DNA of 17,630 nucleotides from Smittium mucronatum (lineage: Eukaryota > Kickxellomycota > Harpellomycetes > Harpellales > Legeriomycetaceae): assembly GCA_001953115.1 (NCBI GenBank), contig LSSL01002841.1:1-17630 (forward strand), in the 5' to 3' direction. Of this stretch, positions 7,468-17,630 are shown piece after piece. Within the stretch, counting starts at the first letter, position 1. Every line of letters starts with the position of its first letter. A program made the position numbers and the translations under genes. The notes under the pieces were generated by a model, which saw only the letters and a program-made list of their open reading frames with translations, was not told the DNA's origin and searched no databases.

Positions 7468-9387
7468 TCAGCATGATTTGACGAACCTATCGATCCGCTG
7501 GAAGCCATATTCTAAATAGTCAAATTCAATATCACTTATACATGCCTGAATCAGCCCCCATAACCCCCATCTGAGATGCACTCCAGGCACAAAATCCATC
7601 ACCTCTGCATCCAACAACTCTGCCTGCTGTTTAATATAGTCGTGGTCGATTATATTTCTGCACTGAGAATCAGCTGTGTCGAGCTTAGATTCATCAATGA
7701 AGTTCTTTAAAAGTACTTCAGTCTCTAGATAGGCATAATAAAAATTATACCGCTGCTCTTTTGAGGGAAAATGGGCATCAATCAATATATGTGGCATTTC
7801 TGAACTATAGTCAGCCATCCATTCGGTAAAGTGGTTTGCTATGTCTGCTCCACGAAAGTTATATCCAGCATATTCAAAATCTATAAACATAATCTCATTA
7901 GTACCGTCTAGCTTTAGGATATTTCCGTACTGAAGGTCATTATGTGCGTAGATCAGATCCTGGTGACTATATTTATCCATAATTGACTTTTTGTATTTTT
8001 GGATTTTTGGAACTAGTTCTGAAATAAAGGTTTTTATTAGAGGCAAGTGATGCATAGAGCTAGTAGATCTTTTTGTTAATTCTGTTATAGCTTCTAGTTT
8101 GTTGGCTACTAATTCAGACCAAGAATCAATATTTAGAAACAGCTCAGACTCGTTCTTCATGAACTTTTTTTCATCGGATAGCTTAAATTTGCCATTTTTG
8201 GAGTCCACCCGTATTTTGCTATGAGCACTATTGATTGATTTATAGTATTTCTCAATTTCTTCCGCAACAAGATTTTTTCCTATTGTAGAATCAAAGATTT
8301 TTCTGTCCAGAATAACCCGCTTGTCAATACTTAGGAGCTTTAAAGATTCATCAATTGACTTTTCAGGACTCGATATTCTGGATTCAGACTTTATTGGAGG
8401 GATGTAGTAGGATAGTCTATGCAACCCACACAAGCTCTTGGATATCCTTTTGCTAGTATAGGGGTCTTTAATTTCGTCTTTATTTAGAGTCTTGCAAGAC
8501 AGAAATTCCTCTAATCTACCATTCGGAAAAAGAGCTAAAATCCTTGCACCAACACCCAATATACCAAGAATGTTTAGCCAGAACAACTCCTTGCTGCGAC
8601 TAATCAGTTCATTGACGCCTTCACCGTATATTCTAAGCAATAAATTAGATGGTACCAAATGCGTTGGGTATATGTTTCCTGATCCTGAAACATTTTCAAG
8701 TAAAGGCGGAAGGGGTCTATTTGGATTTTGAAAGGGCGGGTCAATTAAAGTAATATGATACACTAGGTTAGTTAGAGCGCTTCCTACTCTGGTTATTATT
8801 ATTTGGGAAGGAATGATATCTCTCATTGGAAAAAGAACCGAATTTAGCAAAAAGGCTATTTGCTCCACGGTAGGATTAATACTTTTTGGAGAACTAGAGA
8901 CATTGATAAATATTAGTAATTGTGATATTCAAAACTACTGTTGAGAAATAACGAAAACACAAAATAAACAATAATTATATTCTTACCTCAATTCGAAATT
9001 ACTTTCTATGCTTATGGGTTCACGAAACAACAAACTGTTAATGTCCCAGTAATATCCGCCTTCAAAAATTTCTTCGGGTTCTAGATCTAAAAAGGAATGA
9101 GATGGACGAATTTCAAAACCCTCAGTATTTTCCTTTATCTGAATAGGAGAGGAAGTAGGCAAAAAAGAATCCGATTTATGCAAGACAGAATCATCCCTTT
9201 GGAGCTTTAATATAGATAAGCGTTCTAAATAACCTGGCCATCTCAATTTCTTACTAGTCCTATCGAAAGAACTATTTCCAGGCTTAACCTCAGTCGAAGT
9301 TAATCCACACTGATTGGCAACCAGAATAGATTTTGAAGCGTTTTCCACAGGAGGTAAGCTGCTTTCACCCAAATCTATATCCTCCAT
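7468..9387 (-). CDS. Choline/ethanolamine kinase (CKI1/EKI1 family), two exons
   Basis: Phosphorylates choline or ethanolamine with ATP, the first cytosolic step of the Kennedy pathway to phosphatidylcholine or phosphatidylethanolamine. Exon 1 is 9387-8987 and exon 2 is 8893-7468, giving 608 residues, similar to yeast Cki1 (582). Seen in the protein: a Ser-rich N-terminal extension (1-140), GSALTNLVYH (171-180, nucleotide-binding loop), LLRIYG (219-224), LFPNGRLEEFL (255-265), the catalytic HNDLQYGN (451-458; the aspartate is Asp453), FIDFEYAGYN (471-480, metal-binding Asp472), and NHFTEW (487-492). About 90 residues at 300-390 are a Ser/Lys-rich insert between the lobes. Sequence alone does not tell choline from ethanolamine preference. 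Codons are AT-rich, unlike the convergent chorismate synthase gene. The start ATG at 9387 is the first in an open frame; no upstream exon is evident. Confidence 0.93.
8894..8986 (-). other. Kinase gene intron
   Basis: 93 bp on the minus strand, donor GTAAGA, branch-like ACTAAT, acceptor TCTCTAG. The alternative acceptor CTCAACAG upstream leads to a stop within eight codons, so the TAG acceptor is preferred. The join gives SNFEL-SSPKSINPTVEQIA and keeps the kinase frame. Confidence 0.85.
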
Positions 9388-9924
9388 TATAAAGGCAGCT
9401 GTATAAGAATAAGTTTTTGTTACGCTTTAGTTTGCGAGAGCAATAAAGAGTTGGTTTCCTGAAAAGCTAAAGAATCTGTATAATAAATAGAGTTTATATT
9501 ATTTTTTTGTGATGGTTTAGGACTTTTTAAAGCTTTTAAATGTTTGTATTACAATTTCTATAGCTTTTTTCGAAATATTCATTACCTTTATATATATTCT
9601 TCATTTCTATTATTCTTAAAGTCACATTATAACCTTTTTTGCTTTTCTTGGCTTATATATTTCAAACACTGGTTTTATTTCATTACAATGAAATGAAATG
9701 CGCTAATTATAAACAACAAAACTTCATATCCAATAATCAGCTTTGAATCTTGTTCAATACCAAACTAGCAAATCAGCTACACGAATGCTGGTTTCAAAAT
9801 TTCTTACTCTGCTAATAAAATCCTTTCAATTAAAAAAAGGCTTTTTTTAACTCTTTTGTTGCTTTTTTATTTTTTCCTTTTCCAAGTCGGAGGTAAGAAA
9901 ACGCTTATATTTTCGGTGGAGAAA

Positions 9925-10047
9925 ATGTTGATTTCATTCATTATTAATTGGTTCAATCCAACCTCCCAGAAACTAAATTCTTGTAACCCACAAACAGTAT
10001 TCAGAACTTCTATTGGCGCTCATCATTTCCGAACCAATCCTTGTTGA
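9925..10047 (+). CDS. Doubtful 40-residue ORF
   Basis: From the ATG at 9925 the frame gives 40 residues: a hydrophobic start (MLISFIINWF) and a polar Asn/Thr/His-rich end with two Cys, one of them the last residue. The frame also extends upstream without an ATG to about 9856. It follows a long pyrimidine tract and a GTAAGA motif, so it may be an exon or chance. No family is recognised. Confidence 0.15.
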   Translation: MLISFIINWFNPTSQKLNSCNPQTVFRTSIGAHHFRTNPC

Positions 10048-10624
10048 AATAATCATTTGCTTGATTTTTCGCATAATTAAAAAACAATTGATTGATCAGA
10101 ATCAAATTAAAAGTTGAAAATATTGTGATTTTCTCAACACCTTTTACTGAATATTTCAATTCAGCAACGTAGTTCGTTAAAAACAACAAAAATATCGATG
10201 AAAATAAGTCCCCGTGACTCTAAAATAATAAAAACACGTGGCAATTGTTTAAAGGAACTACGCCTTGATTGATCATTTAAAGTCTTTAATTCAACACAAA
10301 TACCTTTAGCTACTATTCCTTTAGGTTTGCTTGAAAATCTAATAAGCTAATATCGGATGTAATATTTCCTCCAATCTGCACTAAAATCAGCTCAAAATTT
10401 ATGAATTTAGTCATTTTATAGCTCAGCAGATCTTTTGTCCTTCAATGTTCCTTATTTCCTTTTTAGGAGCTATTTTGGTTTATAAATTTCATTTTTGCGT
10501 TCGTTCAAAATGGTACACTTTCAAATAATAATCATTTGAAATTTAGTCGAATCTTATCATAATTTTGATAACTATCCTTATGCAATGAACCAATCGGATG
10601 CCTACGCAGAATTGATCTAAAGGT

Positions 10625-10888
10625 ATGCAGAAAAAAGCGTCTAATATGTTTAAAAACCCCCTTTCTTGTAAGAAATTATTTTTGCGGATGATTATTTATT
10701 TCTCAAGATATCTTTGGCTAATTTTTGCTAAAATTTTGTTAGGATTCCTTATATTGAAAGAATCGATTGGTCTTTTTAGGGCGAATAATAACACATCTAA
10801 AATTAGTCGCGTGAAAATGTCAAGTGTTTCCGTCTTATTAGATAAAACTATTATTAAAACTCTAAATCAAATAAAATATAGCGTATAA
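10625..10888 (+). CDS. Doubtful 87-residue ORF with one hydrophobic segment
   Basis: 87 residues from an ATG. Lys-rich start, a hydrophobic aromatic segment near residues 19-45 (LFLRMIIYFSRYLWLIFAKI and beyond) and a polar, basic tail. It could be a small membrane protein, but a frame of this length is not surprising in 1.8 kb of AT-rich DNA read six ways. No neighbour or promoter signal supports it. Confidence 0.2.
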   Translation: MQKKASNMFKNPLSCKKLFLRMIIYFSRYLWLIFAKILLGFLILKESIGLFRANNNTSKISRVKMSSVSVLLDKTIIKTLNQIKYSV

Positions 10889-11223
10889 AATTAATTGATA
10901 TAAATATCTTTATCTTAACGTGGTTGTGTGTGCAGATCGCTCTATAAATACACTCCTTAAAAGATTTATTCTATACATGAGTGATAGGGGCTTAATATCA
11001 ATAATATTTCGCATTAAAAAAATGGGTCCTAATATCTCCTCCCCCCTCCCAAAGTTGTTATATAAACTGATATCATTTCTAAAAAAATTCAATTATTGCT
11101 AAAGTATAAACCTTGTGACACATAATTAATTTACTGGTAACTTGATTTTGGATCTGATCGATTATCAGTGGAAATTCTTGTGGGTTAATATTATATAACA
11201 ATAATGTTAAACCCCTAAGAATG

Positions 11224-11837
11224 AAATACTTTGCCATGGTGTAGGGATTAAATTAGTTTACTTTTCTAAGTACAATAAACAAATTTTCAAACAGCGCTGT
11301 ACTATTCTTGGTTAGGAGTAGTGGAGAAAGCGCACAGCGATTTGGAGTACAGCGATTCTAGAGAAGAATTATCTCAAAACAGGATGAGCCGTTCGTTTGG
11401 CACAGCTGAGACATAGTCTGGTGCACAAGTACAGTGTTCGACGGTCAAACAGATCTCAGCTTCTAACGGCTATTTGTAGGAAAGCAATGCCGATCAATAC
11501 CACTATTGGGTAGGAGCCTAACTTTATCAATCCTGTTAGAAGAATTCTCTGGCTAGGAACTCATGAGATTCAATTAACTATTTTTCGTTGACAAAGAGCT
11601 TAATTCATAGCCGTTAAAGTCTCAGCCATACATCTATTTGAAGCAGTGCCAGGAGAGGTTTTTCGTGAAGTAGATTGCACCATTTTCACGTAGGTAATCA
11701 GCCTATATTTTGGCAGAGAAGCTTATTGTAGTTAGGATAATAGTCTTTTCGATACCTCTTATTCTTTTTTTCATATTTTTTTAGTATATTTTTTATCGAA
11801 ATTATCTTCCAATAAAACTCAGTGATACAAAAAAAAA
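11224..11837 (+). mobile_element. Decayed poly(A)-tailed retroelement, copy 2
   Basis: The 3' part (11682-11837) repeats 1-153 in the same orientation and ends with AATAAA (11811-11816) and an A9 run (11829-11837). The part before it (from about 11290) is richer in G+C than its surroundings and holds stop-interrupted coding-like frames on the plus strand, for example SQLLTAICRKAMPINTTIG, then after a stop NFINPVRRILWLGTHEIQ in the same frame at about 11455-11585. An overlapping second frame (SDLEYSDSREELSQNRMSRS, about 11338-11397) is also open. I infer a 5'-truncated, mutated copy of the C-terminal coding end plus 3' UTR of a non-LTR element. The left boundary is set by a candidate 8-bp target-site duplication (TAAGAATG at 11216-11223 and 11840-11847) and is uncertain. 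No reverse-transcriptase motif is visible. Confidence 0.5.
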
Positions 11838-12150
11838 TTTAAGAATGTTATGTTAAAAGCATCTATGCACAAAACTATGTATTTTTAAGGTATCAGGACT
11901 ATTGGTATACTGCCAATTGACATACTGGACAATTCGTATACTTTTTGATCAATAATTAAAAAATATTAAGATTTAACTTTCTTCATGCACAGTTTTTAAA
12001 AATACACAAATTTCATTTGCCAAAATATTCGTAATTATGTAAAATGATAGATACAACAAGTAGACGAAATGGTATTATTCAAACAGCCATAGCACTAATA
12101 ATAATCTAATATGATTCTGCAAAATAAATTTTTATATAAACACCATTAAA

Positions 12151-12159
12151 CCCCCCCCC
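12151..12159 (+). repeat. C9 homopolymer
   Basis: Nine consecutive C residues in a region otherwise about 85% A+T. A shorter C-rich run (ACCCCCTGCCC) occurs at about 16231-16245. Confidence 0.9.
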
Positions 12160-13114
12160 TCGAATATTTGTAATTTCTTAGATTCGCTATTTGATAAAGT
12201 TATATATTTTTGTAAATAAATTCTGTGACAAATATAAATAATGTATGTTATTTTTTATTTTAAAAGAAACAGGCGGATGAATTTATTGTTAAAAACAATT
12301 CTATCAAAAATTAAAAATAATACAAATTTTAATTGATTTTTGGTATATAAATGCTAAAATAAATAATTTAATTAATTAAAAAAAATCTGATTTTTTAGAT
12401 TTAATATAAATTAAACGGGTTGTAAGATGTGATTACATGATATTTTGTATTTTTAACTTGAAGAATTTTATTTTGAAGTCTAAAATAAATCAATTTTATT
12501 AAAATTTTAAATCTATATGTTAAGTATCTAAATAGAGAAATAAATATTTTAATTTCGTTTTTTTTTTGATAAATTATTTTTTAGTCTACATAAACTTTTT
12601 ATGTAATAATTATTGATGTTTAATCATAAGAGAATGAAATTAAATAGTATTCAAATAACTATATCCTAACTTTCTAATTAATTTCGATTCATTAAATTTT
12701 TAATAGTGAGTTTGAAACTAACAGTAATTAATATAAAAAATATTTTTTGGCGTAATTTTTTCATGAAAAAATGATACAATCTTATAATCGTTAGAAAATA
12801 TCTTTTATGGATTAATATTTTTGAATATAATTTACAATTTTTTATTTCGAACATTTAATTCAAAGATTTTGTATTTAGGTAATTGTGAATTTTAGAATTT
12901 TAGAATATATTAAAGTAAAAATAAGCTCAGTATTAAAAATTATTTCATAAATAACTCATTAATTTGATTAAATTTTTTATGTTATTTGAACATATTTTAC
13001 ATATTTCAATCATGTCTTGACCGAAAATAGGCTATCTAAAGCTCTTGGATTCTGAAAGCTTTTAAATTATCTTTATAAAAAAATATTAATGTTTGTTATA
13101 TTGAAAAATTCCTA

Positions 13115-13137
13115 ATATATATATGTATATATATATA
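13115..13137. repeat. AT dinucleotide microsatellite
   Basis: An alternating AT run of 23 bp interrupted once by a G at 13125. It is self-complementary and could extrude as a hairpin. Confidence 0.9.
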
Positions 13138-15143
13138 CTATAAATTTATTCTTCTTAAATTATTATATCCTGTATAAGATTAATAAAAGATATTATTTTT
13201 TTTCTTATGTTAATTTTTTTGATGAAAAGAAATTAATAATTATTTTGAATTATATCAAAGAATATAATGTCTACGATAAAAATTAGTATCTTAATTTTAA
13301 TTATAAAAAAAAATATGATAATATTAAAAGATTTTCATTTGGAATTTTAATCACCAAAATAAAATATTATAAAAAAAAACATTTGGTTGGATACTATTCC
13401 AACAAAAACCATTCTTTTAAATTTTACCTGGAGAAAAAAGTACGAGTAATAATAAGCGATAAATGATCAGAATCTTAATCGAATATAAAATAACATGATT
13501 ACAGAACGGTGACATGGGCTTTTTCACACTATCATTTAATCTATTTTTTATTTCTATTATTTAAAATAATTCGAAAGTTTTGAAAATAATGATTCTAAAC
13601 CTTTATAAAATTGTGCATGAAAAAAGATAAACATATAACGCTATCTTTATCAGTATAAAATTCTAATATATATATTATTTTCATTTTCAGTTTACTTATA
13701 GCTCTTTCACTCTATAAAAGCTCGAATTTTTTGTAAATTTCCAACATATTAATGTTATTTTGCAGTTACTTGTATGCTAAACTTCATGATTTTTCTAAAA
13801 AAAATTTCGATTACTTGGTTATTTTTAAAAAGATTGATCTTATATAACAATTATAACCATGTTAGCTTTTATTTAAAGTTATGGTTTAAAATTTGAAATT
13901 TATATTTGGATTACCCATAAAAATGGATATTATATTCCTCTACCGTTATTATATTAATATAAAAATAATAGCGTATATAGGTGCTGTAAGTTACCGTAAT
14001 ATTTGAATTGATGAGATATTTTCTTGATTTTGAAATTAATGGGCTGAGAAATATGATTTTATTGGATAAAATAATAATATATACAGTCGATAAAATATAA
14101 ATATATATTCTTTAATTTTAGTTTAATATAAAAAAAATAATAATTTTTTTGACTATTTGGAGTTCGAATAAAATAAATTTATAATAATTGGCTAGTTTAA
14201 ATATTTAATCTACGAAAAAACGTCTGTTGAGATGATAAAAATTAAGAATAACGGTTAAATTTTAGGCTTTATAATTCTGTTAGCCACCATTCTGTAGAAT
14301 AAGATAAATTTAATCTTGATAAATAAAGTTCAACACTGAATGAAAATTGCATGATAAAATAACAATCATTCATAAAATATACAATTAAAATTTATCGAAA
14401 AATTACATTTATTAGTGAAAAAATGGTTTATTTTTTTTAGACAATCAAAATTTAATTAACTTTAACCCAATAAAATAACTAATAGCATAGCTTAAAAATA
14501 TATGAGTTATTAAAAAAAACTATACCGCATCTTAATCAATAGTTAACAGCTTTAGTTTTTAATAATACATTATCTTATGTACCTGTATATTATTAAATTT
14601 TCACCTAATATTAAGCTCATGCTTTTCTTTAATATTACATTCCCAAAAATCAAACTAAGGTCAAGAAATGATCAAATTTAAAAAAAAATGAGAATTTTCG
14701 AGCGCAATATATAAAAGTTCCTATTTTTATATGTATTTGCTCAATTTATGTTTTATTTTATAAATTTTATGCCGAAAAATCTTATATTAGTTTTTAAAAT
14801 GCATTTATATTGAAATTTCACATCGGTTAAAAGCTTGAAAAACTGTGACTATTTGATTTTTAAATATATTTAGAAAATAGACTTGCGTTTTTATTTGGGT
14901 ATTAATCTTCATTTTTTTGAAATTAAAAAAAAACATCTAGTTCATAAGTTATGATTTTTTACTATAATATAATATTTGAAAAAAATTTGTAGGCTTTTTT
15001 AATATTAATAAAAAAATTCCGATCTAAACATTTTTAAAAAATAATTGATTTTATTCATTGATAAAAATTGTTTATTCATTATATATTTTATTCTGTTAAA
15101 TTTTCCTTCGTTGTAAAATCCGAATTTTTCTATATAAAAGATT

Positions 15144-15164
15144 ATTTTATTTTATTTTATTTTA
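15144..15164 (+). repeat. ATTTT pentanucleotide microsatellite
   Basis: Four perfect ATTTT units followed by an A. A similar short tract occurs near 16947-16961. Confidence 0.9.
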
Positions 15165-17288
15165 TAATTTTTTCAAGTAATTTTCATTTTCTTAATTTTT
15201 CTTTTCGTTAATTTTTTAATTTTTTCTAATAATAGTAATTCACATTGATTAGATTGGTTATTTTTTTAATGTAAATTTTGTTTTAAAGTCTGAAACTGAA
15301 TTTTATTTTTAATTTATTCAATATAAAAATTATTTTAAATGGTTTTTCTAAGACTTAAACGTAATTTAATTATTTTTGCATCACTTTGGATATTTTTACA
15401 CTTGGTAAATATAATATAAGAATTAAAAGATAAAAATTTACACATTAAAAAATAAAGATAAATTATAGGCATTTTAATGGTAAGATGTAATTTTCATTTT
15501 TATTTTCATTAAGAAAAGGATATTTATATTCAGCTTTTAAACAAGTTCAAAAAATATATGCTCTTTGGATTATATATAACTTAAATTTGATATATAATTA
15601 TTAAGAATTTTTTTTCTAAATAGAAAAAAAAATTGAAAATTTATTTACAAAAAAACAGTGGTTTATATACTCGGCGAAAGGAGTTTTTCTAAAATTGGCA
15701 GTAAAAACCCATATCAAATAAAAATTATTGTTAAATATTAAAATCATAATCACTGTTTGAATAAATCATTTAAAAAAAATATAGAATTTCTTCCAGTATA
15801 AATAATATATATCGATAAATATTTTTAATTTTTATTTCCGTAAAATTTTTTAGAAACACATTATATGATCTTTTCTGTTTAGTTTTTTTATATTCATATT
15901 TAATTTGGATTATTTGAAGCTTATTTTTTTGTTTATTTCTCCTCTTAACTTTATCTTCTCCAGTAGCGCTAAATACTACAATTTACTAAATTTATGCAAA
16001 CTCATTTACCAAATTCAACAGTTCGGCCAATAATATGTTAATTTTTTAAATAGAAATCAAAGAAACAATAATACTGGCTATGAAAATGTAGCAAAATTAC
16101 CCACCAGCGACTAAAGAATAAATTTATTGATATTAATTAATAATTTGAAACTTGAAATTATTTGAATTTTGAATAGAAAATAATTTAATATAATATTACA
16201 AAATTAAAGTAAAATTTCAGACCCAATTATTATACCCCCTGCCCTCTAATACATTTAAATATTAAAATATGCTAGATATTATTTTTAGGCAAGAAAAAAG
16301 AGAAAATGCTATCATATTTGAAAATTAAAATCAAAATTGCAAGAATCAGTAAATGAAGTAGCAGGATTGACTAAAATTTGGAGCTGTAGAAGCGTGAACA
16401 TATTAATATAAGGGGTAAATTGTATTATAAAAAACTACTTTAATAGTTAAAAAAATTTGGTGAGCTTTATTCTGCACTGCAGAAAATCAATAATAATCAG
16501 TGGTTAATTTTGTAAAAAAGTTAACATTAATATTAATATTCTTATCCTTATCATATATGTAATTTAGATAGATATTACACCGATTTTTAAGTAATAATCT
16601 AATTTTTAAACATACTAAAGTATAAATCGTATGAGATCCTAATGAAAATAAAATGTCACTTCTTTCTCCGTGTTTAAAAACTGGAGATTTAAATGATTTT
16701 TTGACAATATCTCTGATGAAAAATATTTTTAAGTATATTCGCTATTGATTTATTTACTTATTCTAATATTTTAATAATTTAAGTCTAAAAAAAGTTAATT
16801 TATTTATACATTTATATTACACGTAAACGAGCCTTCCAAAATTCCCACGCAGTTCAAAAAATTAAGTTGATCTAACTCTTATTCTGTGATTCACGACTTT
16901 AAGCAAACCAAATATTTTTGATATTTGACTAGAATTTATCAAATTTTTATTTTATTTTATTCGATGAGTATATGAATAAAAATATAAAAAATCAGTTAAT
17001 TCTTTTTATTTTAATTGCGATAATTTGATTAATAATCGTTATTATATTTTAAATATACTAAAAGTAAAACCTTCTGCAAAAAAAAAAAATAAAATCAAAG
17101 AGCTCTTTGACAAAATTTTTATCTTTTGTAGATAAATATAAAAATATATCGAAAGATAGTTCTGTTAGTTATATAAAAAAAAAGATAATACTTTACCAAA
17201 ATTTTGTAATATTTAATGTTTTTCAAATGATTTATAATCATAATATTAGTCATTTTCATTTAAATTTCGATTTTTTTTTGCTTTTTTA

Positions 17289-17306
17289 ATCGAATTCGAA
17301 TTCGAT
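17289..17306. repeat. 18-bp perfect palindrome
   Basis: The 18 bases ATCGAATTCGAATTCGAT read identically on both strands. They contain two overlapping-type GAATTC sites spaced 6 bp apart and open the hexamer array described next. Confidence 0.95.
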
Positions 17307-17363
17307 ACTGAGTTAGAGTTCGGATTAAGTTATGATTTAGATTCTCTATTTGAATTTGAATTT
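17292..17363 (+). repeat. Degenerate 6-bp tandem array (GANTTN-like)
   Basis: Twelve consecutive hexamers can be laid out from 17292: two GAATTC, then GATACT, GAGTTA, GAGTTC, GGATTA, AGTTAT, GATTTA, GATTCT, CTATTT and two GAATTT. Most fit a GA-N-T-T-N pattern. Beyond 17370 the same 6-bp rhythm may continue as CTTTTT, CTTTTG, CTTCTG. No stable reading frame is apparent. Confidence 0.6.
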
Positions 17364-17630
17364 AATTATATTCGACTTTTTCTTTTGCTTCTGCTTTATT
17401 TTTTTTCGATTTTAACTTTAATTTCAATTGCTTTAGCCTTTTCTTAAAATTTGAGTTTTTTATTTTATTTTGAAATATTTATGGTTAAAATTTCATTTTA
17501 AATGGTGATTTCTATAGAAATAACTTTATCTTTTGAAAGAGTAAATAGTAAAGTTTTGAGATTATAAAATTTCCCATGCGATTTTATGTAAAAATCGAAA
17601 CACTTATTTTTTTTCTATAAATTTAATTTT

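Larger units (their letters stand above)
9388..11223. other. AT-rich spacer with doubtful small ORFs
   Basis: This 1.8 kb upstream of the kinase holds its promoter and little else I can support. A short inverted repeat (TTTCATT at 9678-9684, AATGAAA at 9687-9693) is present. A strong pyrimidine tract at about 9845-9893 and a GTAAGA at 9893 hint at splicing signals, but I cannot assemble a gene. Two small ORFs are listed separately. A C-rich run lies at 11040-11050. Confidence 0.5.
11838..17630. other. Extremely AT-rich, gene-free DNA
   Basis: About 5.8 kb to the end of the window with hand-counted rows of only about 10-18% G+C and no frame that looks like protein. Open frames up to 60 codons occur but are built of Lys, Asn, Ile, Phe and Tyr as expected by chance. 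I see no tRNA, rRNA or telomere repeat. Homopolymers, an AT microsatellite, an ATTTT microsatellite, a C9 tract and a hexamer array are listed separately. Candidate explanations are centromeric or subtelomeric heterochromatin, mutation-driven decay of old elements, or inserted organelle-like DNA. The sequence does not choose between them. Confidence 0.7.

Noticed and set aside
8492..8731. 79-residue plus-strand ORF inside the kinase gene
   Set aside because: It is the antisense shadow of the kinase coding sequence.
10910..11102. Two overlapping 60-residue ORFs on opposite strands
   Set aside because: They are mutually antisense, have no recognisable features, and lengths of this size arise by chance here.
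11308..11445. tRNA-like A and B boxes (TTAGGAGTAGTGG and TGTTCGACGG) suggesting a tRNA-derived SINE
   Set aside because: The boxes are over 100 bp apart and match the consensus only loosely, so a tRNA-derived promoter is not supported.
17107..17289. 60-residue plus-strand ORF in the AT desert
   Set aside because: Composition is Lys, Asn, Ile, Phe and Ser as expected from AT-rich DNA, with no domain, no neighbours and no promoter context.
154..17630. tRNA genes, rRNA, CRISPR arrays and telomeric repeats
   Set aside because: I looked for T-loop motifs, regularly spaced repeats and TTAGGG-type arrays and found none that hold up.
11838..17630. Nuclear insertion of mitochondrial DNA
   Set aside because: Base composition would fit, but I found no recognisable mitochondrial gene or tRNA fragment on reading; I cannot exclude intergenic mitochondrial sequence without a search.

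Overview
The window looks like nuclear DNA of a very AT-rich fungus. Evidence: a fungal-type chorismate synthase and a yeast-size choline/ethanolamine kinase, short spliceosomal introns (93 to 107 bp, GT...TAG), AATAAA polyadenylation signals, no bacterial-style operons or ribosome binding sites, and a secreted Ser/Thr/Asp-rich repeat protein. An early-diverging zygomycete-type fungus (for example a gut Kickxellomycotina such as Smittium) is a guess that the sequence alone cannot settle.

Layout. 1-153 is the 3' end of a dispersed element finishing in AATAAA plus a short poly(A). 154-2335 has no intact gene but holds shifted, coding-like relics: three linked minus-strand frames at 978-1463 and one plus-strand frame at 1720-1881. 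2336-3853 (+) encodes a 505-residue secreted low-complexity protein with three different internal repeat tracts. 3854-5760 is a spacer with two short tandem duplications and a less AT-rich stretch (about 4800-5760) with open but unassigned frames on both strands. 5889-7280 (+) is chorismate synthase in three exons. It faces a choline/ethanolamine kinase gene in two exons (9387-7468, minus), with only 187 bp between the stop codons. 9388-11223 is a spacer with two doubtful small ORFs. 11224-11837 is a second, longer and decayed copy of the element seen at position 1. From 11838 to the end lie about 5.8 kb of extremely AT-rich DNA (hand-counted rows run about 10-18% G+C) with no credible gene, only microsatellites, a C9 tract, and a palindrome-headed degenerate hexamer array near 17,290.

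The two recognised enzymes act in unrelated pathways: chorismate synthase makes the branch-point precursor of aromatic amino acids, and the kinase starts the Kennedy pathway to phosphatidylcholine or phosphatidylethanolamine. Their adjacency looks like ordinary convergent packing, with 3' UTRs that may overlap. The most noteworthy items are the pair of same-orientation 3'-terminal element copies with poly(A) tails, the second sitting at the edge of the AT-rich desert, and the modular secreted protein, two of whose repeat tracts share a 48-bp period. I found nothing that supports a new multi-gene system.
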